Of a stretch of 64,000 bases of DNA, positions 37,101 through 49,100 are shown piece by piece. Each line of letters opens with the position of its first letter. The first letter of the stretch is position 1. The stretch lies in assembly GCA_013399115.1 (NCBI GenBank), contig VXAA01001403.1, positions 141,292 to 205,291 on the forward strand, in the 5' to 3' direction. Below the pieces are notes generated by a model that saw only the letters and a list, made by a program, of their open reading frames with translations, did no database searches and had not been told where the DNA came from. The position numbers were made by a program, and so were the translations under genes. Origin of the DNA: Anseranas semipalmata. Taxonomy: Eukaryota; Chordata; Aves; Anseriformes; Anseranatidae.

Positions 37101-40100
37101 CTCAGGCAAGTCACTCCCTTGGCTTCAGCCGTGAGTTTGCCACAGCGGGAGGTATGCATGGTCTGTCTGCTCAGCACAACGGGATTCAAACCCCAGGCGG
37201 GGAGCAATGCACGGGGAGGAAAGCGGCTCACAGGTGCCTGACCATCCCTGCTCCTACCGAAGGGATGGGGACCCTCGTGTCTGCCCTCCCAGGCTGGGAA
37301 AGCTGGCGCTGCCGCCAGAGCTGACCCGCGGTCCGAGACACCACGAAGCATTATTAAAAATGATGGTCCAGCGTGGGGCTGAGAGCGTGCCAGCGCTCAC
37401 GCAGAAATGTGAAAACCACAGAGGAGGTTGGGTGGGCAAGGTGTCCTGCTTGGGGCAGCCTGGCCACCCCACGGTGCATTGCTCCTGGTCCTGCCTGGTC
37501 CCACAAGGGAGCAAGGACCATTGTGACATTGAAAAACCAGTCCCCGATTAGGTTTGTCCTCGTTAAGCTTCTGCAGCTCTCACTGTTGCTGCAGTAAAAT
37601 CTTTATTAGCTGAGGAGGCTCCTTCTGTCTGGCAACACAAATAGCGTGGCTTTGAATGAACTCACATAAGGATTTTTGTGGTGACCTACTATTAGGAATG
37701 TGCCGCCGCATTATGCCAGTGAAAACCTCTAATCACCTAGCAAACATTTGTTTCTCTTTTGTTTCTGCTTGCTCAGAAGCATAGAAAATCCACAGTTATT
37801 ATATTAACAAGAAAGATGTGATAGAAATGTTGAAACAATTACAAATAATAAGAAGAAAGCCAGAATGGGAAGAGCTAACATGAGAAGAGCAGGGATTACT
37901 CTGTTTGCTCTGTAACACCGTCACTTCGCATGTCAAACAGGTTTTTCCGTCGGTGAATATTTACACTTTCCCACCGACTCTGACACCGTCGGTCCAAGGG
38001 CTTTTGTCACTTGGCTGAGCCCAGCGTTGCTGTGGTTTTGATGAGGAGCTTTTTATCCCCCACCGACAGCTTGACTGGGACTCGCTGGAGCTGGGCTGCA
38101 GGGCTGACCTTTCTCCTCCGCAGTTGCAGCACGCAGGAGAAATTGCTTCCTTCTTCTCTAATCAGCCTGCCCTAAAGTCTGATAAAAATCACAGCTGGGC
38201 TCTTCGCTACCCTGACCCGAGTGCAGTGCCCCAGAGGATGGGAAAGGTGAAGATAAGTGCTAAATAGAAGGAGAGATCCATCCAGACTCCAACACCCAAC
38301 AACATGCACCCAGTCAGCAGGTTTGGGAGATTCCCGGTATTTACAAATTCAGGAGGAGGTGGGCTTCCACACCATGGCAGCGGTGCTGTTGCTGCTCTTA
38401 TCAGGCCACGCAGTACCTGAGCAAGGGCAAAACCTGCCGTGCAGAAGAGGAGATGGGAATTTGGGTCAGCCTGAGCGGGTTCCTTCACTATGTGCCCCCG
38501 CAGCAGCGGCAGTGCAGGGCCTGGAGCATGCCCAGCTTTGTAATGCTCCTTCTTTTCCATTCCAGGTAACAAGACCAAGGTCCAGGCTGAGCTCTGCTAT
38601 GCAGAGAACAAGTTTGTGTGCCCAAATGCCACCCAGGATCCCCAGAAGGAGGCCAGCAGCGTATGGGCAATGATGGTCGTTGCCCAGCTGTTGGCTGGAA
38701 TCGGGACGGTTCCCATCCAGCCCTTTGGAATATCCTACGTGGATGACTTTGCAGAAGCAAACAATTCCCCACTGTATGTCGGTAAGTGGAAGGACCACTA
38801 CTTTCTATCACTTTGTTTCCTTCAGACCTTACAGCCGAGCTGGAGAGGTGCTCATCTGGAGAGGAACCCGTGGCCTCCAGGGCACAGGTTGAACATCCAG
38901 CAGGACTCGGATGGGCTCAGCCCCCATTAAAGTGCTGGGCTGCCTCTCCCCTTGCTAGTCAGTTGTTCTCTGTAGGGTTATATTCATGGTGTGGGCGTTA
39001 GGAAGCCAAAGAATCAGGGCAAGGAGATAAGATGGTTGAACTGGAGCTTCTCCTTTGTATTAGTGTCTGTGAGAACATTACACCATTCAGGGGCTGAAAA
39101 AGTAATAAGGAAACCTTCCCAGAGGCCATCTCCTGCTCTTCTTGGTTGGTCATGCTTTAACCAGAGGTATGACAGCCTGCAGGAGCCAGTTAACACAGGT
39201 TTTGCAGCAAAGTTGACATTTTTGCTATGCAATTGGCCCTGTCCAGTGCAGGCTCCCAGGCTCAGGAGGACTTCTGATCACAAAGAGATAGGTGCTGGCT
39301 TCCATGTTAAACTGCATTTTTTCCCCTGTGAATGCCAGAGCCCAGCTGGGGCTGGTGTGCCTACGTGAGCTGTGAGCTCGGTTCATAAGTTTATTTAAAA
39401 ACCTGATTCCTCCCGGTGATGAACAATGTCTTTAAAGCAGCCAAAGGCGTCAGAGTGATTTAGGAATCAAAAGCGGATGTTCCAAAATAAGGTAAGCACT
39501 TAAGGAGAAGGGAAAGCCTTTGGGATTAGACTCCCAAGGACTAGCTTTGGACAAGTGCTGAAGAGCTTGGCAGGGTCTCCAGACCCACCCAGCCATGCTT
39601 TGCTCCAGGCTCCTGCTGGAGAGGGCTGCGGCACCATGTATGAGCTCTGGAGCAAGTTTTCCATGTGATTAATAGTTGGTTCTTGCAGCTCAAATACAGA
39701 AATTTGGACTGGCAAAATGACTTTTTTTCTTTCTTTGTCCCTTTTTCTCAATAAGTGGTTTAGAAAAAGCCTTGGCAGTGAGAAAGGACAGTCGGAGTTC
39801 CCATTTGTAGGTGGTGTGTCCCTGCTGAGGACCACAAGACCCCATTTTGTCCACTCAGCACCTGCTAGCAAGGTGACATTTCCATGAAGGATCTGGTACG
39901 CTGAGCTCTCGCGGGGCTCAGGTTAGCAGTCATGCAAAGCTGGGGCTCTTCTGAAAACCTGGCTGCCATCCCTTCCCGTGGCTGAAGATGAGAGGCTCAG
40001 TTCCCAGCGTACTGCCCGCACAGAGCATCCTTGTCTCCCCCCTGCAGAGGAAGGAGAATGGGGCTGGTTTGTTCTTGACTGCATAGGTGGTCATTTTAGG

Positions 40101-43100
40101 GCCATGGGAATGTCCTTGATGGGGGATATGGCTACTGTGCCTCTAGGTTGCCTCAATGCAATGTAAATACCATTGCTGTTTGAGTCTTGTTATGTTTTAG
40201 GTCTCAGGATCTTCCCATGAAAGAGAACACTACTGTCTAATTACATATGAGGTTAAATACTCCAATACTGCTTCTCTAAAGACCCTGCCCTTAAACAATT
40301 AGGTTTATGTTGTAGAAACAACTGTGTTGCCTTGTCTATTTGGGGAAGAAAAAAAAAAAAGCTATTAAAATAGGAGCACAGCCTGAGGCACAGCAATGGG
40401 ACTAGGTGCTGTCATACCCGACGTGCTCATAAGCCCCAGACCAGCAAAATGCACGGAAATGGTCATTGAGTTTCAGGCAAACTGTCTCCTTTTAATCCAA
40501 GGAGTTTCTTCCAGGAAGGAAACTTGAATCCTTTCATTCTGAAGAAGTCAAAAGGAAACATTTTGACCTTATGGGCTAGGTCTGAGTTACCTGGTTTTTG
40601 AACAGGAATAGGTCAGCAGAACCAAGGGTGATTTGCTGCCCTTTCTGCTCTGCCCGAGTCAACGTATTTCACCTCCCCTGATGTTTTGCCCAAACATTTT
40701 TGCTCAGTTCTAAAAGACTGCGGTGTAGCTGAGAACTTCTAGCACATCAGCACAGCCCTGGTTTCAGCAGAGCAGAGGGACTGCTCTCCTTCTGGCCCTG
40801 CTGGATAAATACCTGTCATGGCTTTGGCTGGGATAGAGTTGTTTTTTTTTTTGGTAAAGGCTCACACAATGCTGTGTTTTGGATTTTTGATGAAAATAGT
40901 GGTGATAACACACCGATGTTTTAGTTATTGCAGAGCAGTGCTCGCACAGAGCCAAGGACTTTCCTGCTTCTTGTGCTGCCCGGCCAGCAAGCTGGGGGTG
41001 CACAAGGAGCTGGAAGGGGACAGAAGCTATATGTCCCATGCCATATGACATCATGCTCAGCAATAAAAGCTGGGGTAAAGAAGGAGGAAGGGGGGAACGT
41101 TCGGAGCGGTGGCATCTGTCTTCCCAAAAAAACATTGTGCGTGACGAGCCCTGCTTTCCTGGGAGTGGCTGAGCACCTGCCTGCCGATGGGAAGCAGCGA
41201 CTGAATTCCTCGTTTCGCTTTGCTTGCACAGCTTTTGCTTTACCCAGTGAACTGTCTTTATCTCAACCCACGGCTAAGGCCGTGCCGGAGCAGGTATGCC
41301 TCTGAGGGGCCGTGGCCAATGGACACAGGCTGGAGCAAGGGCGAGGGGGGGTTCATTGCAATGTTAAACCCTATGGCCCGGTCCAAAAGGACGAGGGGTG
41401 GAGATTGTAATGGAGATGCCTTTAAACCGTTGTAACCCATGACCCGAGTTGCGTGTTATAGGAAATCCTACAGCAGGAACCCCTTGCCGCTAGCCAGGCC
41501 CGGGGCAAGGGAAGGAGCTCATTGCAATGTTAAACCCTGCAGCCTGGTCCAAAGGGACCGGGATGGGGATTGTGCTGGATATACCTTCCAGTTGTTGTAA
41601 GCCATGATCTGAGCTGCATGGGATAGAGTTCTGTTATAGCAGGAACAGCTCAAACCAACGGAGGATGAGCCTCACAAGCCACAGGGCAGGTACAGCAGTG
41701 ACCTGACCCGAGCTGGCTTTGGCATCCAATAACCCCATGTAACACACCGCCTCCTGTCCTGAGCGACCACCATAACACACAGAAGCGAAGTCACGGACTA
41801 AAAGAACTCAGTGGACATTTTATGAACATCTTACAGACATTTCACAAGGGTTGTCCGTAGACTAAGGGAATCATATCTGTGTATTAATCAAAGGGTGGTG
41901 ATTAATGAGGATTCATTGGAAAGTGTGGGACCTCGGCATGACATAAATGGTACAGAATGAAGAGTGGATACCATCATTCTCATACGTTCAGCATCTGAGC
42001 AACAGGGAGCTTCTCATGTGCTGCTTGCTGAAAGATGCTTTATCTCCCCTGTGTGTTGTAGCGTCACATTCCTGCCCCACATGGGAAGACAAAAGCCTTA
42101 TGAAGCTGCTGTTACCTTCTCACTCTCTGCTCCTTTTTTTCAGCCATCCTCTTTGCCATTGCGGTGTTCGGCCCCGCTTTTGGCTACCTGCTGGGGTCCG
42201 TGGTGCTGCGGCTCTTCGTCGATATTGGAAGAGTTGACATCGGTGAGTATTTGCCAAGTAGGGATGGTCTTCCTAAAAGCCCTCTGTGAATCAGAAGGTC
42301 GCTGTGAGAGAACTGGTGGCGGGAGCGCGTTCCTTGCGCTGGTGACCCACAAAACCTGCTCTCCTGGAAAGACCTGACCTCGAATAGCCCCCTGTATGCA
42401 CTTCTCCACCCCGTCTCCCCACGAGAAAGGCTGCAGGTGGACCTGAAGTCACCACAGAAGCAGTGCCCTGTGGTGGGGACATTTCAATGTCCAGCTCACC
42501 GCGGTGGTCATTGCCGCCCACTGCTTCCATGCTGAGGAAGTGTCACGCTACCCCGGCACGGTGCCGGAGAGGAGCAGGAGCATCTGAGGCATCCAGGGAG
42601 GGAGAAGACAACCATGGGGCAGCCATTGCCCTGCGTGCGCACGGGAAGGCTCGAGTCCGCTCAGCCACCTCCCCACCACCCTTCACCAGCATCCGCAGGG
42701 ATGGGACCAGGTCAGCACCACCGCAGGGCTTATTTTCTCTATCTGCGGCATGTGCTTATTATTCCTGGTAACTTAATCACGAAAGAATTCTCCCCAGCTT
42801 CATCAGTAATGTGGCTTTTCCTGTGTTTCCTTTGAGAGATCAGAGCCCGCCTGACATTTTTGTCCGGTGCCTGATAAGAATAATAAATGAACCCGAGGCA
42901 GGAAACGGCAAAAAGCCTTGGCTCACTCCCTGCGGCGGCAGACGGATTTAGCATCCCCTGCCCGGTCGCTCCGTGATGACGTCCGTGCCCGGAGTGGATT
43001 GGTGCTGTTTGGGGAAGCGGGGCGATTGTTTCGGCGGGCCGTGGGACCCCTCGTGCCGCCCCCCGGGTTATCCCTGCCGGGCAGGAAGCCGGCCCCGAGC

Positions 43101-46100
43101 CTGCCGCTTGTTCCTCTCCCACCCGTACCGTCCCGACAATGGGGAGATGCGCTCCCCATGCCAAGCCAAGCAAGCCTTCGACCTCCCGCCAGCGGATGAT
43201 GTCCGCACCGGGGATGGAGCGGCACTTGTCTCCTCCTTTTTCCGGACAAAGGGTGTGAGCGCCCGGAGTTTTGTCCACTCGGAAACCACGCTCGTTAAAA
43301 ACGTTCTTCTGCCAGCGCAGGGCTCTGCAAGTAGAGAGTTACCAAGCCTGGAACAATGGGAGAGGAGATGTTTCCAGGAAAGCGGCTGTGCCCTTTCCCA
43401 GTCCCCATCTCACCTGGGCAGCCCCAGCAGATAGTGTGGTCCAAACCCAACCGTGTGCCTGGGCAGAGGAGGATGGAGCCAGGGCCCCGTAATCACCATC
43501 TGGCTGGAACGCTTGAGCCTGTGCCATCGGCACGCTTCGATGCCGACTGCGCGCATCCTGCGGGCGCTGGGGAGACTCAGCGTTGTTTAGGTGGGGACTG
43601 GTGGGGCAGGTTCTGGCTGGGGGAAGGAGGAGGTCGACCAGCACTGCACCTATGGAGCGGAGGGACCTGCACCCATGGCTCATCTTGATACGAGAGCTGG
43701 TGGGAGCTCTCATCTCCATCCGTTTGCCATGCCAGCAGAGACCCTGAGGTTGCACCCGCACGTCCTTGTGCTCCCCCGGTTCATATCTGCACAGGCATTT
43801 GCCCCTTTCACCATTAGACACGCAGAGGCAGAGCTCTGATGATGGGTCTTTGTGTCTTGCAGCAACAGTGGCCCTGACACCGAAGGACCAGCGGTGGATC
43901 GGGGCCTGGTGGCTGGGGCTGCTGATCTCCTCCGGCTGCTTGGTGCTCACCTCCATTCCTTATTTCTTTTTCCCTCGGTACATGCTGAAAGGAGAGGTAA
44001 GACCCCACCTCAAGAGGGCCTTCCCTGGTGCAGGGTGATGGCTGGGTGTCTTCTCGGGGTTCCTGCATGCAATCTTCCTTGGCACGGGTCTGTCCTTGGT
44101 GACTCGACCCTCCTGGGGTGTCTGACCCGCTTCTCCCCCTGTCTGCTGGCCATGGCTGTATCTCAGCACCCCACCCCAATGCCTTCTGCAAGGTCACTCG
44201 CACTGTTTGAAAAATGGGCTTTTTTTCTTTGGAAAAAATGTGGCAGAGAAGAGACAAGTTTCCCATTAAAACAAATAAAAAAAGACACAAAGCTATCAAA
44301 ACATTCCACTTCAGTGTTTTTGAAGCCAAGCCCCACTGGTTTAGTTTCAAAAAAATAGTGTTTTGGGGTTTTTTTTTTGAACTTGTGTAATCATCGATTC
44401 TTTAAAGATCAAAATCAAACCCCAAATATTTCAGGATTACAGTTTGAGGACCCACCAGACTGGAGCTGGCCTGTCTCCAACTTCCATTTCCAGACTTTCT
44501 GCAGAAATTAAGAAGTGACATCTTCCCTTTCGTCAGGGTTCAAAGCTTTCCAAGTCCTTAAAACCTCCCCAAGTGTTTCTCTCGAGGGTCTACCCAAGGG
44601 CTGCAGTGATTTTTGGAGGCAGCTCACTCCTTCGCTGTGACGGGCAGGAAAGCTGTCGGTCCTGGCAGCGGGTCGAAGATGACTGTGATGGACTTTGCTG
44701 CTCCCTGGCCTCGCTGCGCACCGGGTCTACGCTGGCCGGCCACCCGTGCTCCTCTCTCACGGCAGGATGCTCTTCTCTTCCTCCCCAGGACCCAAACGCG
44801 GAGGCTGACATGCTGAGGAAGATGGAGAAGAGGGAGCTCGAAGAAACCTCCCTGATGGAATTCATAAAAAGTAAAGGGCTGGCACTTCCAGGCGAGGGTG
44901 CATGGGAGGGCAGGGAGGTGGCGTGTCTCCTTCTTCTGCTTGCACCACCCAGGATATGGCCCCTGCTTCAGAAAAATAAATGCCCTGTGGCTGCTAAGTG
45001 CTCTGGGGGCTCGTGAGGCTGAAAAGCATGGGAGGAAGGGAGGTGGGCAGAGCTGGCCCTCCTCCTCGCCTCTCAGGGCAGTATGGCCACGGTCCTGCCA
45101 GCTGCCTGGCCAAATCAGGGTGTCTCCCCTTCAATTTTCTCATTTCCTTACACATCCCCTGTATTAGCCCACTGGGAACAGTCTAAAGGTGGGTTTCTTT
45201 TGGCGATATGAATTGCTGATGTGAGGACCATGTGGCTAAAATACGTTTTTCCTGCAGGATTCCCAAAAGTCTTCCTCAAGCTGCTCCTCAACCCCCTGTT
45301 CATCCTCCTAGTGCTTGCTCAGTGCAGCTTCTCCTCGGTCATCGCGGGTCTCGCCACCTTCCTCAACAAGTTCCTGGAGAAGCAGTACGGTGCCACCTCC
45401 TCATACGCCAACTTTCTCATAGGTGAGCGGGGACTGACTACCCTCCTTCACTTGCACCTGGGGGCCAGAGCAGCTCTTGTTGGAAATGTGCAGCCCTGCT
45501 ACACAGGTGAAGCAGGTCTGGATCGCTCTGACGCTGAAAGAAGCTGGCAAAAGCAAGTGATTGCACACCAAAGCTTGATCTTGCATCTCCAGACTCCTGA
45601 GGCTGAGGTGTCTCATAGGTGCCAACTGCCTTGGGTTTTGGTTTGTCCTGGGTAACAGTGGAGTCTGTGGATTCTCCCAACCACCACGAGGTCCACAAAG
45701 CCACCGCCTCTACCCCCTGCCAGCAGAGAGGTGTTTGGCAGGCAGGACCCCTGGCTGATGCCTTTGTTCCTCTGCAGGAGCTGTGAACCTGCCAGCAGCA
45801 GCGCTTGGGATGCTCTTAGGAGGAATCATCATGAAACGCTTTGCCTTCTCCCTCCGGGCCATCCCCCGGTTCTCTGTGGTGGTGCTCGTTTTCTCCATCC
45901 TCATCTGCCTGCCCATTTTCTTCATGGGCTGCTCCACGGGGCACATCGATGGGATCTACCCCTCCAGGTAACGCAGGCGCTTGGGTTGGTTCCAGCTCTG
46001 TATTCCTCCCCTCTCCAGTTCCTGACCTGATTATCTGTGGGGTGGGATACATGCAGATGGAGGCAAAAAGGTGGTAGACGTCACTGCTCCACGGCTTGCT

Positions 46101-49100
46101 CCTGGATCTGCTGCCTGGAGGAGATGTTAGTGCTATACAGCACAGAAAGCTTGGCAGGGCATTTATTCCTGATTGTTCTGCACCAAACAAGCAGGATATA
46201 TTTTTCACTCTAGCCCTGGATTTCTAGGGGGAAATCGGTAGTGTTAGTGCCCGTGTCCACAAGGAGCACACTCCCTTTGTTCCAGCTGGACATCACCTTT
46301 CTGGTCGCCTGGGTGGGAACTTTTGGCTCTTACCACATCTTTTTACTTATTGAAACAACATTTAGACTCCACCCCAGGCTTGCTGTCAAGTGCATCATGC
46401 ACAGGCCATTTCCCAATGCACTGCCAGCATATCAGCAAGGGGCTTTTGTACACACGTTTCCCTCGCCAGCGATAAACCTCCTGTCCCACGGTACGGTGGA
46501 GAGGTGAGGGACAGGGCAGTTCATGCACTTCTCCCCTTGCGCACTTAGAAACCACTCAAATAACCACAGTGAAGCAAAAAAACAGTACTCTGCAAACAAA
46601 CTCATATGTGGACTGCGTGTTTCTGTTTTGCGCTGAGGCGTGTACGGCATATACTGTTAATTTGGGAGCATATGAAAGTCCACCGAGGCACTGGCATCCC
46701 CGCTTGTTGTGTGAGAGCAAGGCTTTGAACCCTCAGCTCGAGATCAGGTGCTACCTGTGCTGATTTTTGGAAGGCACCGTGGCCTCACAGCGCTCACCTC
46801 TTGCTGCCAGCATCAGCCCCTCTGGGACACACCAGTCTCGATGGGGTTTGCTGGTGGGACAGGGAGCCGGTGGAGGGACTTGCATGAAAAAAGGAGTCTG
46901 GAGGAAGGCAGGGATTTGTTTCACATTTACAGTCAGGGTTCTTAGCTCACAGACCTAGCTCAGCCCTTGCTTTTTCTGCAGTCCTATGTAGCACTTGGGA
47001 TGGTACAGGTGAGTCTGTAGGGTTTGGGGAGCTTGGGGTGGATCCTTCAACCTCTAGCAGCTCCTGAGCTCGCAGAGCTGCTGGTGTCTACGTGGTGAGG
47101 GTCAGCCCATGCGTGGCATGGGGCTGCTGGGGAAGGACAGTGATGGAGTTGTCCGTGATCCCACTTGCAGCAGCTGCCTTGTGCTGGCTGGAGAGGAGCC
47201 GGGAACACAAAACCATTGCCTAACACACCCGAGGGGTTGTCTCCTTGGGTGTTGCATCCAAGCAGACCCTTCCTCCTCATCAGGGACTTTACCAGAGGCT
47301 CGCTTCCAACAATAGCTGGGTTCTCCACTTCTCATAGTCCCAGCTTTGACATCTTCTCCCCTCTACCTCTCCTTCTGCAACACCTGCAAGAGTCCAGTTC
47401 TGTACCCACGCTGCTCTGACCACTGTTAGCTGTTGCCTGAATTGCATCAGAAATGTCCCCCCTTGCAGCAGCAGCAATGCTTAAACACGAAAACCCCTTT
47501 CCCCTTGAGCTCCAGGTAGCTGTGAGCCAGGTGGCCCATGCCCACCATGCCCAAGGACGAGTCCCTGGGGCTGGCTTCCCCAGCAGATGAACTCCCTTGG
47601 GTAGCGAGGCAAGACAGAACAGATAATTCAGTTTGTCCTCCTGCCTTTCACACTGTCATCAGGCTTGTTTGGAAGTGAGCCCGCTTCCAGTTGCCGTCTG
47701 GATGGCGTTTCCAGCTGGGGCTCCTCGCACATCTGTTTGCGTGGTTTTGGATGGAGCCCAGATAACATTTCTCCAGGCATTTGCTGATTAGTTTTCAGCT
47801 GGGGGGGGAGAAGTGTGTAAGCACTTGTTTGCAGACATAACATAATTATGGACTGCTAAGTTCACTGTACACTGCAGAGGTACCTGCAGGGGATCAGGAG
47901 CTGGCCTGAGGCCAGCCGGCTGCTGGCAGCATCCCAGCACACACAGGAACAGGGAAACTGATTAGCAAGTAAGAGGTCTGGGGAGGGATTTTTTTTTTTT
48001 TTCCTCCTGTCCTATTTATTCATTTTACTTATTTTTATTTATTTTCTCCTCTTTGGCAGAACATCGAGTTCCCAGCTGCAGGTTAAGATGCCGAGTGGGT
48101 GCCACTGCTCCGAGCACATCTTTCACCCAGTGTGCGGAGAAAACAACGTGGAGTACATCTCACCCTGCTTCGCTGGCTGCACCAACAGCAGCACTAATTC
48201 CTCCGCTCCCAAACAGGTGGTGAGTAGTGAGACGGGGATGTGGCCACCAAGCTGAGCCGTCATGTCCGTGCCAAGATCCAAAGCGTTTCCAGAAGGTTCG
48301 GGTTTTTGCAAAGCGGGGTGCACCTTCCTTGCTGGTCACAGTGGAGGCTACAGCGATGCTGCAGGAACTTGAATGTAGTAACGTGGTAGAGGCTCAGAGC
48401 TGGTGAGCACAGAGGTCTAGGTCTACATGAAGGGCTGGACTCCTGGAAAGGTGTGATGGAGGAGGCCAAGTTCCCTCTGGCTGGGAGAGGGGTGGCTGGA
48501 GAGCACGAGCGCTGCCAGTGTGCCATTTTCCCAGTAATTTAACGTTCTGAGCAATAAAACACCAGGACATCATTCGTGCTTCCTCCAAGCCCAATGCCCA
48601 CAGGCATCTGACGTTCACACCGAGCATTCCTCGCGGCTCAGCGCAGCGGTTGTGCCAGCTCTCCTGTCAAGCGGGGCGGCCCTGCTCGGGGAATGATTGG
48701 AAAGCCCTGGCAGTCTGCTGGGACAAATGGGGAATGGCAGCACGTTCCCCTGCAGGAGGCCGGGACGCCCAGCGGGATGCTGTGGCCATGCCTTAAGATC
48801 AGAGCTGATGCTTTCACCGCTGTTATGCAAAGTGATGTGGTCTGGTGCATTGCTTGACTTTGGGAGTTTTAAGTGTTTTTTTTTTTTTTTTTTCCAAATG
48901 TTTCCAACAGACCTACAGGAACTGTTCCCAGATCTCTGCCAGGAATGGGCCGTCCTCCGCCAAGACCGGCTCCTGTCCCCTCAGTTGCTCCCACATGCTC
49001 CTTCCTGCCATCTTCCTCATCTCCTTCGCTGCCCTGGTAGCCTGCCTGTCCCACAACCCCCTCTACATGATGGTTTTACGGTGAGCAATGGGCAGGGGGG

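Larger units (their letters stand above)
38782..42143 (+). other. SLCO2A1 intron 4
   Basis: 3.4 kb. About a third is an ERV-L-type LTR with internal remnants (40,814-41,960), listed separately. Also seen: an A12 run near 40,350. No exon recognised. Confidence 0.8.

Noticed and set aside
37185..37205. GGGATTCAAACCCCAGG as a tRNA gene B box
   Set aside because: There is no matching A box or cloverleaf around it; more likely chance or part of the nearby SINE-like region.
48217..48222. Alternative donor GTGGTG for SLCO2A1 exon 10
   Set aside because: The GTGAGT three bases later fits the consensus better and keeps the frame, adding one Val, in line with the family length.
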